Source: Pristionchus mayeri (Eukaryota > Nematoda > Chromadorea > Rhabditida > Neodiplogasteridae). From it: a stretch of 64,000 bases of DNA. The stretch spans positions 17,360,001 to 17,424,000 of the forward strand of contig BTRK01000004.1 of NCBI GenBank assembly GCA_036245805.1. The letters are read 5' to 3'. Shown one piece after another: positions 36,098-46,568 of this stretch (the stretch's first letter is position 1; each line of letters starts with the position of its first letter). Both the position numbers and the translations under genes were made by a program. The notes under the pieces are model-generated. The model was not told the origin of the DNA and ran no database searches. It saw nothing but the letters and a program-made list of their open reading frames with translations.

Positions 36098-39000
36098 TCA
36101 CCAATAGGTCGACGACAGTTCTCCGAAGTGCCGAACTGCTTGTTCGGAGAGCATAGTGAGCATCGAACTGGCCGTCTGTAAAATAAATAACTAATAAACA
36201 AAATTTCGCTCACAATTAAGTCTAATTAATGCTAATTGGATAATATCAGTACGGTTTATCGGGCATGATCAGACAAAGACGCCTCTGACCTGCTGTGCGT
36301 AAGCCCTGTCGGCGACGCCGGTAAGATCGAGAATGATGACGACGTCAACTGCAATGGACAACATCTTAAGAGAGACTATCTGAGTGAATGAACATATTTG
36401 TGCAGAGGCTTGGCAAAGTTGGAAAAATGGAATTCGCCCTAAATGTGTATATGTGTAGTACTCGGTGAGCATAGCTCGGGCATGGCATATTTAGTGCTCT
36501 AGGCGGCGCGCTGAGAAGTGCTCGGCACTTTAGTCGAAAAACGTAAATTTTCGAAATTTGTCATTTCGCTATCGATCGGAACGAGTGTTACCTTAAAAAA
36601 TTCGGAATATTCATATAATTATATTTACCAAGTCTCATCCCTTTCGGTTCCCAACTCTTTCTGAAAATTCAAAAAATCGATTATTTTTAGTAAATTTTTT
36701 ATTACAGCTCTTTCAGCAGAGTGGTTTGTGACCGTTTTTAATTCTGATTCTTGTAGTACTAACTAACTACTAGCTATTTTGAGAAAACAAAGAAAATTAA
36801 AAATAGACCTTTCGAGAAATTAGTGGTCAAGCACTGAAAAGTCGAATAAAGTCAGTTCATGATAATGTCCAAGACCTACCGTACCCCAATACCGAACCGG
36901 AGGTACAATGCTCTAGAGTTTTCCTACACGCAGTACTCGATGAGGGAAGTCGAACAGCACCAGCAGAATTTCGAAACGCATCCACGCGCGCCAGCGCGCC
37001 GATGTTAAAAATAATCCAGAGATTACGGTAGTTATTTACGATGAGCGCGCTGGCGCGCGCGGATGCATATCGAAATTCTGCTGATGCTGGTCGACTTTCC
37101 TCGTCGAGTACTGCGTGTAGGATAACTCTAGAGCATTGTACCTCGGGTTCGGTATTGGGGTACGGTAGGTCTTGAACATTATCATGAACTGACTTTATTC
37201 GACTTTTCAGTGCTTGACTTTATCGAACATTTATCGAAAGGTCTATTTTTATTTTTCCTTGTTTTCTCCCAATAGCTAGTAGTTAGTTAGTACTACAAGA
37301 ATCAGAATTCAAAACGGTCCCAAACCACTCTGCTGAAAGAGCTGTAATAAAAAATTTACTAAAAATAATCGATTTTTTGAATTTTCAGAAACAGTTGAGA
37401 ACCGATAGGGATGAAACTTGGTAAATATAATCATATGAATATTCCGAATTTTTTAAGGTAACACTCGTTCCGATCGAAAGCGAAATGACAAATTTCGAAA
37501 ATTTACGTTTTTTGACTAAAGTGCCGAGCACTTCTCAGCGCGCCGCCTAGAGCACTAAATATGCCATGCCCGAGCTGTGCTCACCGAGTACTACACATAT
37601 ACACATTTAGGGCGAATTCCATTTTTCCAACGTTACCAAGCATATGTTCACTCACTCATATAGTCTCTCTTAACGGTGTTTAACCATAGAAAAATGCAGC
37701 AAATGTATGAAATTATCATTTTGGAAAACAATTCCAAGCACTCACCAAAGGTTCGTGCCCTTCCGCCGCCCACTGGATCGGGTCGAAGTCTGATAGCACC
37801 GAGATGCAGAGTGGGCCTGCAATAGAAAAGCATATCTCGAAAAGCGATTTTGAATCCGGTCGGTATCACATCAACATCGTTAGAAATAGAAGAAGCCAAG
37901 CCCGCGTACATTCCCGCAGTGTTCGTGGGCTGATCGGGCAGATTAACAGTCTTGAAGGCGACGATGTAGCCGTCCGATGCACTGCTCATCTCGACGGAAC
38001 GGAAGATCCGGGCGACGGTCATCTGCCTATTCATCGCGTTGCCCACCTGTAATCATTCAAATTGGAATTCAGTAAACCGGATTTCGTCTTTTCATTTCCA
38101 ATACTCTCTCATCGCTCAGCCGATCTAGTTAGTCGGTGAAATGAAGATGAGACTGCCCTTTTATCGAACTCAAGATAGGCGTAGATGTCTACGCCTCCAG
38201 TGAAAGTTTTTATTCCCAGTATTAGATGGCTTTGGTGATTAAACTTGTTTGAAGAATGAGAGAGATTGAGAGAGTCTTGTACTCACCCTGATAACGGCTG
38301 CATGATCCGAGAGGTTGGCGATCACCTCCGAGGCCATTAGCGGATTGTTGTTGCGCCACGAGTCCCTCAGGATATCGGCAGCACTCGCTTCGACAATTTC
38401 CTTAAAGAAGGGCTGTCAGCAAAGTTGAAATTTTGACGTTGTCATAACCATTACCGACCTTTGTACAACCATAAGAGATTCTGAAAATTTCAAATGCGTA
38501 TCTCTATTTTGAACCGAGTTATCATTAGTTGGCAGAATGCCAAGGAGGGCTTGAAGGGAAGGGACGTGCGGGAATTCAAATAACTAGAAGATTTTTCAAA
38601 AACTGGTGGGATTCGAACCCGCAACCTTCCGATTACGCAGCGACTGCTTTACCACTGAGCTATGCGATTGACCTTTGCCTATCCTCTTAGCTCGCGCTAT
38701 GATCATGGGATGATTGTCTAGGTCATGGTTATGACAGCGTTAAAAATTTAACTTTGCTGACACTCCTTATTTAAATGTTTCTAATGGCAGAAATGATGAT
38801 TGAAGCATTGGGTATTTATGGTACCTTTCAGTATTTTAATGATGCTATTCTGTTATACTCATACCAGAATACCAGAATTATTGGGGGGCGGACAAAACCT
38901 AAATGACCAAAAGCTCAAAAAATCACAGCTCGCAGGAAAGTTGGGATAGGAACTTGGAGTTGTTGTATTGTCACCAGTATGCCCTAATCTACACCACCAT

Positions 39001-39852
39001 AGTTAAATCTTCTAACTAGGCGATGTTGAGTTTCACTCCTCACCTATGAATAGGGGGTTCATGGTCTTAGATAAACCCCACATAAGGGAACCAATCGGTA
39101 TTCCAGTGCTACAGAAACCACTACTACCAAGTAGCATGGGAATGAATTGATTACGGTATTTGGTGTTTATCTAACCATGATTTTCCACCAAAATTCGCAA
39201 TTTCAGCCCATGATCCCCTATTCATAGGTGAGGAGTGAAACTCAACATCGCCTAGTTAGAAGATTTAACTATGGTGATGTAGATTAGGGGATTCTGGTGA
39301 CAATGCAACAACTCCCAAGTTCCTATCCCAATTTTCCTGCGAGCTCTGATTTTTTGAGCTTTTGGTCATTTAGGTTTTGTCCGCCCCCCGAATTATTACG
39401 TATGTCGTGATTCATAAATATTCGCATAACCAACCGAAATTGTGAAAATCCGGCCCTTGTTGCTGTTCTTGCTGTAGACCGCATAGCCGTCCTTTGTTTC
39501 GTGCTCCTTTAGAAAATCGAAGTATCAGCAAAAGATAATTGCTTTCAAACCTTCTTCCATCCTCTTCGCTGATAGAAGTCGGAGTGGTCAAAGATGCCTT
39601 GCGCCTCTAGAAATGCCGATTGCGCCTCCATCAGTGCTGGAGCGTACTGAATCAATATTCGTTTGAAGGTACAGAACGTTGTTGTTAAAAACCTTTTCAT
39701 TCTCTTGTGAAAGCGTATCCGTGACTCCCTCTAACGTGATTGAGGTGGTCGCATCTGCAGTTTCATGTATCCTTCAAAATTCATAACCTTTTTGACCTAC
39801 CGATGAATCCAGCGACCAAACTAGAGACGAATACAATAGGTAGGACATTCAT
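36098..39852 (-). CDS. Secreted START-like domain protein, paralog B, with element-filled introns
   Basis: Nine exons join in frame to 246 residues: 39801-39852, 39693-39754, 39551-39646, 39435-39506, 38287-38400, 37910-38046, 37746-37816, 36290-36348 and 36098-36175. MNVLPIVFVSSLVAGFI is a signal peptide. START-like landmarks match paralog A: RRGWKKEHETKDGYAVYSK, EASAADILRDSW, SASDGYIVAFKTVNLPDQP, LHLGAIRLRP, VDVVIILDLTGVADRA and SSMLTMLSEQAVRHF. Intron 4 holds a hAT foldback (38883-39389) and a TTAA MITE (38406-38770), and intron 7 holds a 1.3-kb palindrome. The MITE boundary lies one base from exon 5, and its duplicated TTAA contributes the A of the splice acceptor AAG. The frame stays open throughout, so the gene is probably functional. 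Confidence 0.82.
36358..37676. mobile_element. Foldback element FB4 in intron 7 of START-like paralog B
   Basis: Left arm begins CTTAAGAGAGACTATCTGAG and the right arm ends with the near-complement ATATAGTCTCTCTTAACG. Arms of about 630 bp run to a centre near 37020, where GCGCGCCAGCGCGC motifs add a further GC-rich stem. Arm identity looks above 90 per cent by eye. No coding content. It enlarges a short intron (expected at roughly 50-200 bp, judging by paralog A) to 1.4 kb. Confidence 0.87.
38406..38770. mobile_element. TTAA-flanked MITE with tRNA-like core, copy 2
   Basis: Bounded by TTAA at 38402-38405 and 38771-38774 and 365 bp long, exactly as copy 1 at 14627-14991. By eye I find about two substitutions between them (one near the inner right repeat, one in the last ten bases). 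It lies in intron 4 of START-like paralog B, directly against exon 5. Confidence 0.88.
38602..38670 (-). other. tRNA-like sequence inside the TTAA MITE, copy 2
   Basis: Same A-box (TAGCTCAGTGGTAAAGC) and B-box (GGTTCGAATCC) as copy 1, in the same position of the element and with no difference seen. It is oriented in the same direction as the host gene's transcription. Confidence 0.75.
38883..39389. mobile_element. hAT-type foldback element (507 bp) in intron 4 of paralog B
   Basis: Flanked by the 8-bp duplication GAATTATT (38875-38882 and 39390-39397). Ends GGGGGGCGGACAAAACCTAA and its complement; arms pair almost to the centre near 39135. The inner part contains CCTATGAATAGGGGGTTCATG-like sequence that is shared with the element at 45784-46560. 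Confidence 0.88.
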
Positions 39853-40229
39853 TATGAAATGTTCAGGAACAATGATCCGGATTCCTTTTTTTATAACGGG
39901 CACAAATCCCGTGATCACACGATTTCCACATTCTGTGTCATTTGAAATCCGAGAATTATCGAGAGATTTGTGAACAAATGAGTGAATACAATCGTTGCTG
40001 CGTAAAAGAACCAACAGAGAAAATCATATTTCATAACGTGTTTGTCAGAAGATGTGCAAAAACGGATTTCATAACGAATGTGTGAAAGATTTACATGTTT
40101 CATTTATTCGGTTAAAAAAAAATTGTCATGTCTCTATGCTCCGACATTCAACATTTTCGGTTGAAGTTAACATATAGAGAACTTCATTTTTGTATTTACA
40201 CATCAATTTTACTCAAACCCGATTCGCTG

Positions 40230-40558
40230 ATGAGGAGTAATTCGAAGGGAAGTACTTTTAGATGTCCTAGGTGCCAAGTTCGTTCAACGGATGCCCTGTA
40301 TGAGCCACCAATAGAGCTCGAACATCGATGTTTCAAAAAAGAGATAATTACTCGTTATTCGCGCTCTAATTCCCAGTCTGAGCCGAGAACATGGAAAGTA
40401 CAGTACTTTTTTACACTTCCTGGAGTGGTGAACTCTGGATGTATTCTTGACACCTCTCGTTCATTTCCTCCGACAGAAATGCCCGTCATCCACTCGGACA
40501 TGTGATGCAACCTGTGGAGGGGGTGGCTCACAACGATACGTTGCAGAGTGTCGATTGG
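40230..40558 (+). pseudogene. Thrombospondin type-1-like exon fragment
   Basis: A TTTCC..CAG acceptor precedes CPSSTRTCDATCGGGGSQRY and VAECRLG. The CxxTCGGG...R...C pattern is that of a thrombospondin type-1 repeat, normally extracellular. An upstream exon-like stretch has FRCPRCQVRSTDALYEPP and EHRCFKKEI. The sequence stops being coding at 40559, where a MITE begins, and no continuation is seen beyond it. Probably the remains of a larger gene; a real but incomplete gene is possible. Confidence 0.4.
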
Positions 40559-40805
40559 GTTTCATGAAAAGACATAGCGCATTCGGAAGAGGAGAAAATT
40601 TCAAGACCTTCTACTGCTTTCAAATTTTCTAAACGATCCTTTTTAGGCGTGGGTGGTAGTGGAGTCTTGGGCCTCAAAAAATGGTATGTGCTGGTTCCCC
40701 ACTATTAGCCGAGGCTTCCACATGATATTTTAGCAAATTTGAAAACAACAGAAGGTCTTAGAATTTCCTCGTCTTTCGAATGCGCTAGGTCTCGTTATGA
40801 AACTA
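40559..40805. mobile_element. MITE of about 247 bp
   Basis: The left arm starts GTTTCATGAAAAGACATAGC and the right arm ends with the near-complement GCTAGGTCTCGTTATGAAAC. Arms of about 74 bp include GCGCATTCGGAAG/CTTTCGAATGCGC and AAGACCTTCTACTGC/ACAGAAGGTCTT. It breaks off the thrombospondin-like reading frame. Confidence 0.75.
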
Positions 40806-42276
40806 CATGGATATTATGCGACCCTTTCTTGTCAGTGCCCACTCCACTTTGAGGCCTCTTCACTCTCATAGAGCGAGCAGTTCTCCTTGGAAAATTGACT
40901 CACTCCTAACGTGTCCCATGTTCACCATATCACAAAGTGGTGTCACGGATAATCGGTGTAGCGGATTTCATCCACTACTACAATATAAACTAATAATCAA
41001 TCACTTTAATAATTAATTTCATAAAATTAATTCACTTCTTGATCAGTTAAGCCCACCGGCATACTGTATCACACTGGTCAACTCACATTCAAATCCCGTG
41101 TCTCGGCGTTCGCTACCGTATTTACTGCTTTTCATGAGCATCATACAAAGTGGTGAAATGTCTTTTCACGATGACTTTTCCTTTTTTTACTTTCACTCCT
41201 TCAGTTCTAGCTTCTGCTTAAATACTGAGCACACGCTCTATATTTTCGCTTATTTTATTGAACTCAGCCTCCTACCTCACGGTTCCCTCGCTCACCGTTG
41301 AGGCCTTCTTGTTGGACTATTTTTTCCAACACACCTTCTTGATTGCGTTGTGTCGCTTAGCACACGCAATCATTTCATCACTGTTTAGTCTCTCTTCTTC
41401 GAGACTTCACACCCACTTTCCCTTTCCTCACTGTCGACCAGCCTTCCTCTCGCTGTCGACCCCTTTGCTCTCACTCGAGCTGATTCCAGTGACGAGCACC
41501 CCTCTAGCCTTCGGAGCCGAGCCTCCAAGGTCCACCACACTTTCCCCACCCAGCCATCTTCTAGCAACTTCCACCATTCCCCGTGTAGTGTAATTTAGTA
41601 ATAAATCTTTATTTATTTCGTCATCCCTCGTAATTGCACTACACACAGAGCCAGAGAAACGCCTGATTCTCTCGCATAATCGGAGAGAGCTACCAAGAAA
41701 TAAATGGGGTAGAGGAGAACGGGGGTAAAGTAATTATCCAAGAATTTCCGATCGAACAGTGCATTCTATTCGAGAGTTAAGTGCTTCGAGTGCATTTACA
41801 CTCGCGTCACGAATACTGAGAACCAGTTTTTTAAAAATTGTATTTTCGTTTTCCATTTGTCACATACGTCTTATAATTTACCGGGGTAAATGAAAACCAT
41901 TAGTGTATATGAGGCATTTTTTATTGGTATGTTTTTCATTTTCCAACATTGAAATAATACATGAATTCACGAATATTTGAGCATTAATGTTTGTTGTTTG
42001 AGCTTTAACGTTTTAACATCTTTATAGAAAAACGAAATTGTTCGTATTCATTTCTACAAGTTTTGTGTCAATATATGCATTTATTGTGAAGAACGAACTT
42101 TTGACATAAATATAGCAATAATCTAACTACAAGTTATATTTCTCCATAAATTACGCGACAACATTACATTCTCGGATTTATATCTGGCACGCATATTTTT
42201 TAATTGATAAAAAAACTTGCCGAAACTTGTAATTTTTTGCATTTTTGACTATTCCAGGTCTGAATAATTTCAGTGA
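40806..42276. other. 1.5-kb stretch without a supported gene
   Basis: The plus frame at 41258-41593 is long but is biased to S, L, P, T and H and sits in a pyrimidine-rich tract. It ends just before AATAAATC at about 41603, so a transcript end or retroposed 3' end is possible. 41700-42240 is AT-rich with no feature. Confidence 0.4.
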
Positions 42277-43574
42277 TTGCCGACTTTCGTGATGGTGTAC
42301 GTATTGTTGCACACTAACCGAACATTCACGGATGAGTTTTACCCATTTTTCGAAATCTGCTACGCAATTGAGGTGAATTTGTTCAATCATCTTTATTTTA
42401 GCTTCTTGGCGTCTCAGATATTTTTCATTCTCGTTTTCTATGTACTGGCTCCTGTTGCTCTTTACATGCTGTGGAACGCCCGACCGTTCCATCGGAATGT
42501 AAGAGATCGGGGGTGGCTTTTTTCGTCGCAAGGAATGACATCATTCTTCATGCGCTTTTACTGTTCGGTATTAGAACACCAGGAACGAAGAGAGTCATGC
42601 CATGCTAAGCTGTAGGCAGCAAAGGAATAATTACTTTAAATCTTCTCAAAAAAATCTTTTCCAGCTTCGTCTCTCCCTCTGCAATATCGTCCTCCATGGG
42701 CTCCTGGGCACTACTACCCGATTCATATTCCTATACAATCAATACGCTGGCGAGGGTCCTCTCGGTACTTTTCCCCCAGTATTTCTAATTAATGTCCTGA
42801 TTATAATCTTAGTTTTCTGTTTCTTCTGTTTTAGAAGAGCGTCCCTCCGTGATCTTCTCTTCTACATTGCGATCTGTTATGATCGAGGAATTTGTTGCAT
42901 TGTGAGTTTTTTGAACATGTTCTTCTATTTATTTCCAAAAATCATATTTTCAGGTTCTTTTTGTTCACATTCAAGCGATTAATAGCCACCATTGCATGGG
43001 CTTGGTTTGCACACGGGATTTATTTTCTAAATTCAAATATCATTACAGGTATGAGAAGGAATCACGTCGAACCCTTATAGTGTTCGTCGTTTTGGAAGGT
43101 TGCTCATGTCTGTGGTCCTGGGCATGCTCCATCTCCATCATACTTGGTTTGAAAACTTTCCTCTTCTTGAGCTGACCATTCTTCTTATGCATTTGTTCAG
43201 AATATGTCAGCATGAAGGAAGTGATGATTCGCGTCGCAATCTCCGGTGCGCTCGGACTCCTGGCAAGTCTTTCACTGGCACTAGATCCAATACATATCGA
43301 AACCTAAAACTGGAATTTATCCAAGCATTGAATTTTGCCATCCTGCTAGTAATAACGGAGAAAGGTGGTTTCTGGTTCTATATTAGTCCCAGAAGTTTTT
43401 CTGCTTGCGAACTAATACTTTGGAGAAAGTCTAATTGAAATGTGTGAGTTAAGGTGGTTCTGCTTGTGATCGGAGTCAACTTTCGCGCATTACGGGCCAT
43501 AAAAGCGAAAGGCGCAGGAATCAGTGGCTACTCCGTCGCGAGAACATTCCAGATTCGAGAGAACATTGGAATGA

Positions 43575-44824
43575 TTAGGTTGAACAGAAAGTCTTTATAA
43601 ACTGTTTTGCTCGATCACTGCTCAGTGCACGAGACCTTTGGTGTTCCCTCGCCTCTAGTAAATAACAAATGACAAAGGGACTATGTGGTCAACAACTCCC
43701 CATTCCACGCCTTTCATTCTGCTACTAGTAAGATCACGATGTTTGTTCACACGGCCTTGCACATCCGCAACGTTCTGTTATTCGTATTCCTCTCTCACAC
43801 TACAATGAAGGAATAGGAACGTCAGTTGGCTGAAGTGTACGATTCATATGCCACTCACTACCAGACCATGCGCAATTGGTACCAACTCTTCGAGAAGGGG
43901 GACTTTTCCATGGATGATCATGACCGGTCTGGGAGGCCACCCGAGCTGGATTTGGATGCGCTACGGATCGTAGTGGAATTGGATCCTTTCCAAATACCCG
44001 CGACATGGCAGCCACACTTGGGGTATCGCAAAGCACCATCGTAAAATGATTGGTCTCCATTGGCAAGAAGAAGAAGCTAGGCCGTTTCATACTCCACAAA
44101 TTGACCCAAGACCAGTTTGACCACCGTGTCGACGATTCCCTTTCTCTACTCACTCTTCACGCTGGAGATCGATGGGTGGACCGTCTCATAACAGGGGTCG
44201 ATAAGTGGGTCTGCTATGAGAATCACCATAGGAAGGCACAGTGGGTGGATGCCAATGAGACCCCACAGGACGTCGCAAAGCCTGACCTCCACCCTATGAA
44301 AATCTTGCTCTCTGCCTGGTGGGGAGTGGATGGCCCGATTTACTGGGAGCTCCTACCCGAGAAGCGGATAATTACTGGATATGTCTACACTAAACAACTA
44401 CGGAATCTCAAGAAGAAATCCGCACAAACAGCCCTGAACGGCAAGAAAGTGTACTATCAACACGATAACGCCCGACCCCATGTTGTACGGCAGGTCAAGC
44501 AGGAGCTGTCCAAATATGGCTGGATGGTTCTCCCTCATACACCGTATTCTCCTGGCTTGGCCCCTTCGGATGATTGGTTGTTCTCGGATCTGACCCGTCA
44601 TCTCGATCAGAGATCCTTCACTTCCCGTGGGGCGATCGAGGCCGCACTCAAGCAATATTTTGATTCGCGCCGAGATGGGTTCTATGAGGAGGGAATCCAT
44701 AAGTTGCCTGAACGTTGGAGATTTGTCGTAGATAACAATGGTGCATACGTTTGATTTCGCTCTTGCGCTTTATTGTCAGAAGAATTGAAATAAAAAGTTT
44801 ATAAAGACTTTCTGTTCAACCTAA
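43575..44824 (+). mobile_element. Mariner transposon with degenerate transposase (1250 bp)
   Basis: Ends TTAGGTTGAACAGAAAGTC and the complement GACTTTCTGTTCAACCTAA; the inner parts CTTTATAAACT/AGTTTATAAAG also pair. The right flank is TA; the left flank reads GA and has apparently mutated. Full-length for a mariner and inserted in the Sre-like receptor. Confidence 0.93.
43739..44757 (+). pseudogene. Mariner transposase, inactivated
   Basis: Transposase of the mariner D34D group. The N-terminal helix-turn-helix region is seen in HIRNVLLFVFLSH and YQLFEKGDFSMDDHDRSGRP, then TRDMAATLGVSQSTIVK, and a catalytic domain from 44050 to the stop at 44755-44757. Lesions: TAG after TTMKE (43814-43816), a frameshift near 43998, and TGA after STIVK (44046-44048). 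The second and third catalytic aspartates are present (HDNARPH and LAPSDDWLF, 34 residues between). The first should lie in the TGDEKW-type motif, but here the motif reads TGVDKW, so that aspartate is replaced by valine. The copy cannot be active. Confidence 0.93.
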
Positions 44825-45301
44825 TATAACGGTTAATATTTGAGGTTTGGATAATAGGTTTATCATTTTACAGCACCTTAACCTGTCACATGGCTATTGA
44901 GTGTACCGAATGTAGAAACCGTGGTTTAATGGACTCTATAATCGGGTTACCATTTTCAGGCGCTTTTCAAGATTGCAGTCAATCTTACGATGTTGAACAT
45001 GTCATTGTTCATTCTCGCCCTATGCCATCTATTCCTTCCCACTTTCAGTCAGCGAATGCTCAGCCAAGCCATCTACGACCTGATCATTTCGATGTAAGAA
45101 TCTTAATCGATGTGGCAAAAATTATGATAGATCAATTTCAGCTATCTCTTCATGATAATTTCGTTCGTGCCCCTGTCTCACACCACATTCGAGCGATCGT
45201 TGAAGCGAATGCCATTTGGCAAGCGCCTCTTCAGAATCTTCAGAGCAATCCGCTGCCAAAGAAACAAGACAAAGCCGAAAATGTTCGATTCTTTAATATA
45301 A

Positions 45302-45783
45302 TTCAAAATTTGGCTCATCATCTCGATATTTTACCATCGGAAGAATCGCGAGAGTGTTAAGAATGAAGAGGAGACAAGTTTGATTCCTAATCATTAATTT
45401 ATCCTAAAATCTGAATAAGCTTATTTAGGGAGATCGTCGTAAACGAATCTGACCACTACTTCAATACGCTGGCTCGGTCGTGGAACGGACCACCGCACTA
45501 GAATGTAAATTTAAGAATGTGATCGAATATATTTGAACACGTAGACATAAATGACAGTAAGAAAATGCTTCAAAATTATTGTATTATATTGCTTATTCCA
45601 AATCTTCTAAAATGTTCATAAAATCATGAAAGCATCACGATTATTGCAATGATTTCCAAGAAATTTGTTTTCATCAACGTGGTGAAAAGTTGCGTGTCAG
45701 ATTGTGGACCAGAAAAATAGTCGTCCTAGTGCTTTTTGGAACTTTTACTGGTGTGGTTTCTTTCCTATACTATAAATCATAAT
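45302..45783. other. Intergenic spacer, nothing recognised
   Basis: AT-rich sequence between the Sre-like gene and a hAT palindrome; the palindrome's left target duplication ATCATAAT ends at 45783. Confidence 0.5.
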
Positions 45784-46560
45784 CATAGTTGCCCACGCCG
45801 GCGGCGACCCCCATGACCCCCTATTCATGGGTGTGGAGAGCGCCCCTATTTTGAGGGGCGCTCTCCACAGGGACGTATAGGGGGTCATGGTCAAAAATAA
45901 ATTGGTAGGTCAATGGTAGGTCAGGACTAGGTACCGTACCCAATCGATAGTACAGTACCTCCAGATACCGTATACCACTACCGTAACCCGCGATTATCGC
46001 AAACTAACTTTATTTTTAAAAAGTCCTGGTACCATGCCCAATCGATTATACAGTACCCAAGAAGCTACCGTAACCCAGTTCCTTGGGTCAAACATTTTTC
46101 TAAAAATTTCAAACATTTTTTACAAATTCCAAACCTATCATATAATTATTCTACAGCAATTAGATATACTGTAGGATATTTTAAAATAATTGAATGCTCA
46201 ATTTTGGATTTTTAGAAAAATGTTTGACCCAAGGAACTGGATCTGACCCAAGGAACTGGGCTACGGTAGCTTCTTGGGTACTGTAATATCGATTGGTCAT
46301 GTTACCAGGACTTTTTAAAAATAAAGTTAGTTTGCGATAATCGGGGGTTACGGTAGTGGTATACGGTATCTGGAGGTATTGTACTATCGATTGGGTACGG
46401 TACCTGGTCCTGACCTACCATTGACCTACCAATTTATTTTTGACCATGACCCCCTATACGTCCCTGTGGAGAGCGCCCCTCAAAACAGGGGCGCTCTCCA
46501 CACCCATGAATAGGGGTTCATGGTCTGAAAACACCTCGCCGCCAGTGTTGGGCAACTATG
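45784..46560. mobile_element. hAT-type foldback element (777 bp) with nested hairpins
   Basis: Flanked by the 8-bp duplication ATCATAAT (45776-45783 and 46561-46568). Ends CATAGTTGCCCA and TGGGCAACTATG. Arms of about 370 bp pair almost perfectly. Each arm also contains its own small perfect hairpin GTGGAGAGCGCCCCT ... AGGGGCGCTCTCCAC, so the element is a palindrome of palindromes. Shares CATGACCCCCTATTCAT with the element at 38883-39389. No coding content. Confidence 0.92.
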
Positions 46561-46568
46561 ATCATAAT

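Larger units (their letters stand above)
42277..45301 (+). pseudogene. Sre-like seven-transmembrane chemoreceptor interrupted by mariner
   Basis: Nematode chemosensory GPCR of the Sre type. Exons: 42277-42498 (FTDEFYPFFEICYAIEVNL, second helix, ending ARPFHRN); 42666-42761 (LRLSLCNIVLHGLLGTTTRF); 42835-42900; 42954-43007 (KRLIATIAWAW) joined to 43050-43148 (YEKESRRTLIVFVVLEG); 43200-43261 (MKEVMIRVAISGALGLL, then a GC-type donor GCAAGT); an exon near 43455-43578 (GISGYSVARTFQIRENIG, the family signature); 44960-45094 (ALFKIAVNLTMLNMSL); and 45142-45301 (YLFMIISFVPLSHTTFERS). The mariner copy 43575-44824 enters directly after RENIGM, at or next to the exon end, and no clean in-phase donor to the next exon could be found. 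The exons are otherwise open, so inactivation would be recent. Confidence 0.7.

Noticed and set aside
41258..41593. 111-codon plus frame as a gene
   Set aside because: Composition is S/L/P/T-biased in a pyrimidine-rich tract, with an overlapping open minus frame and no family match.
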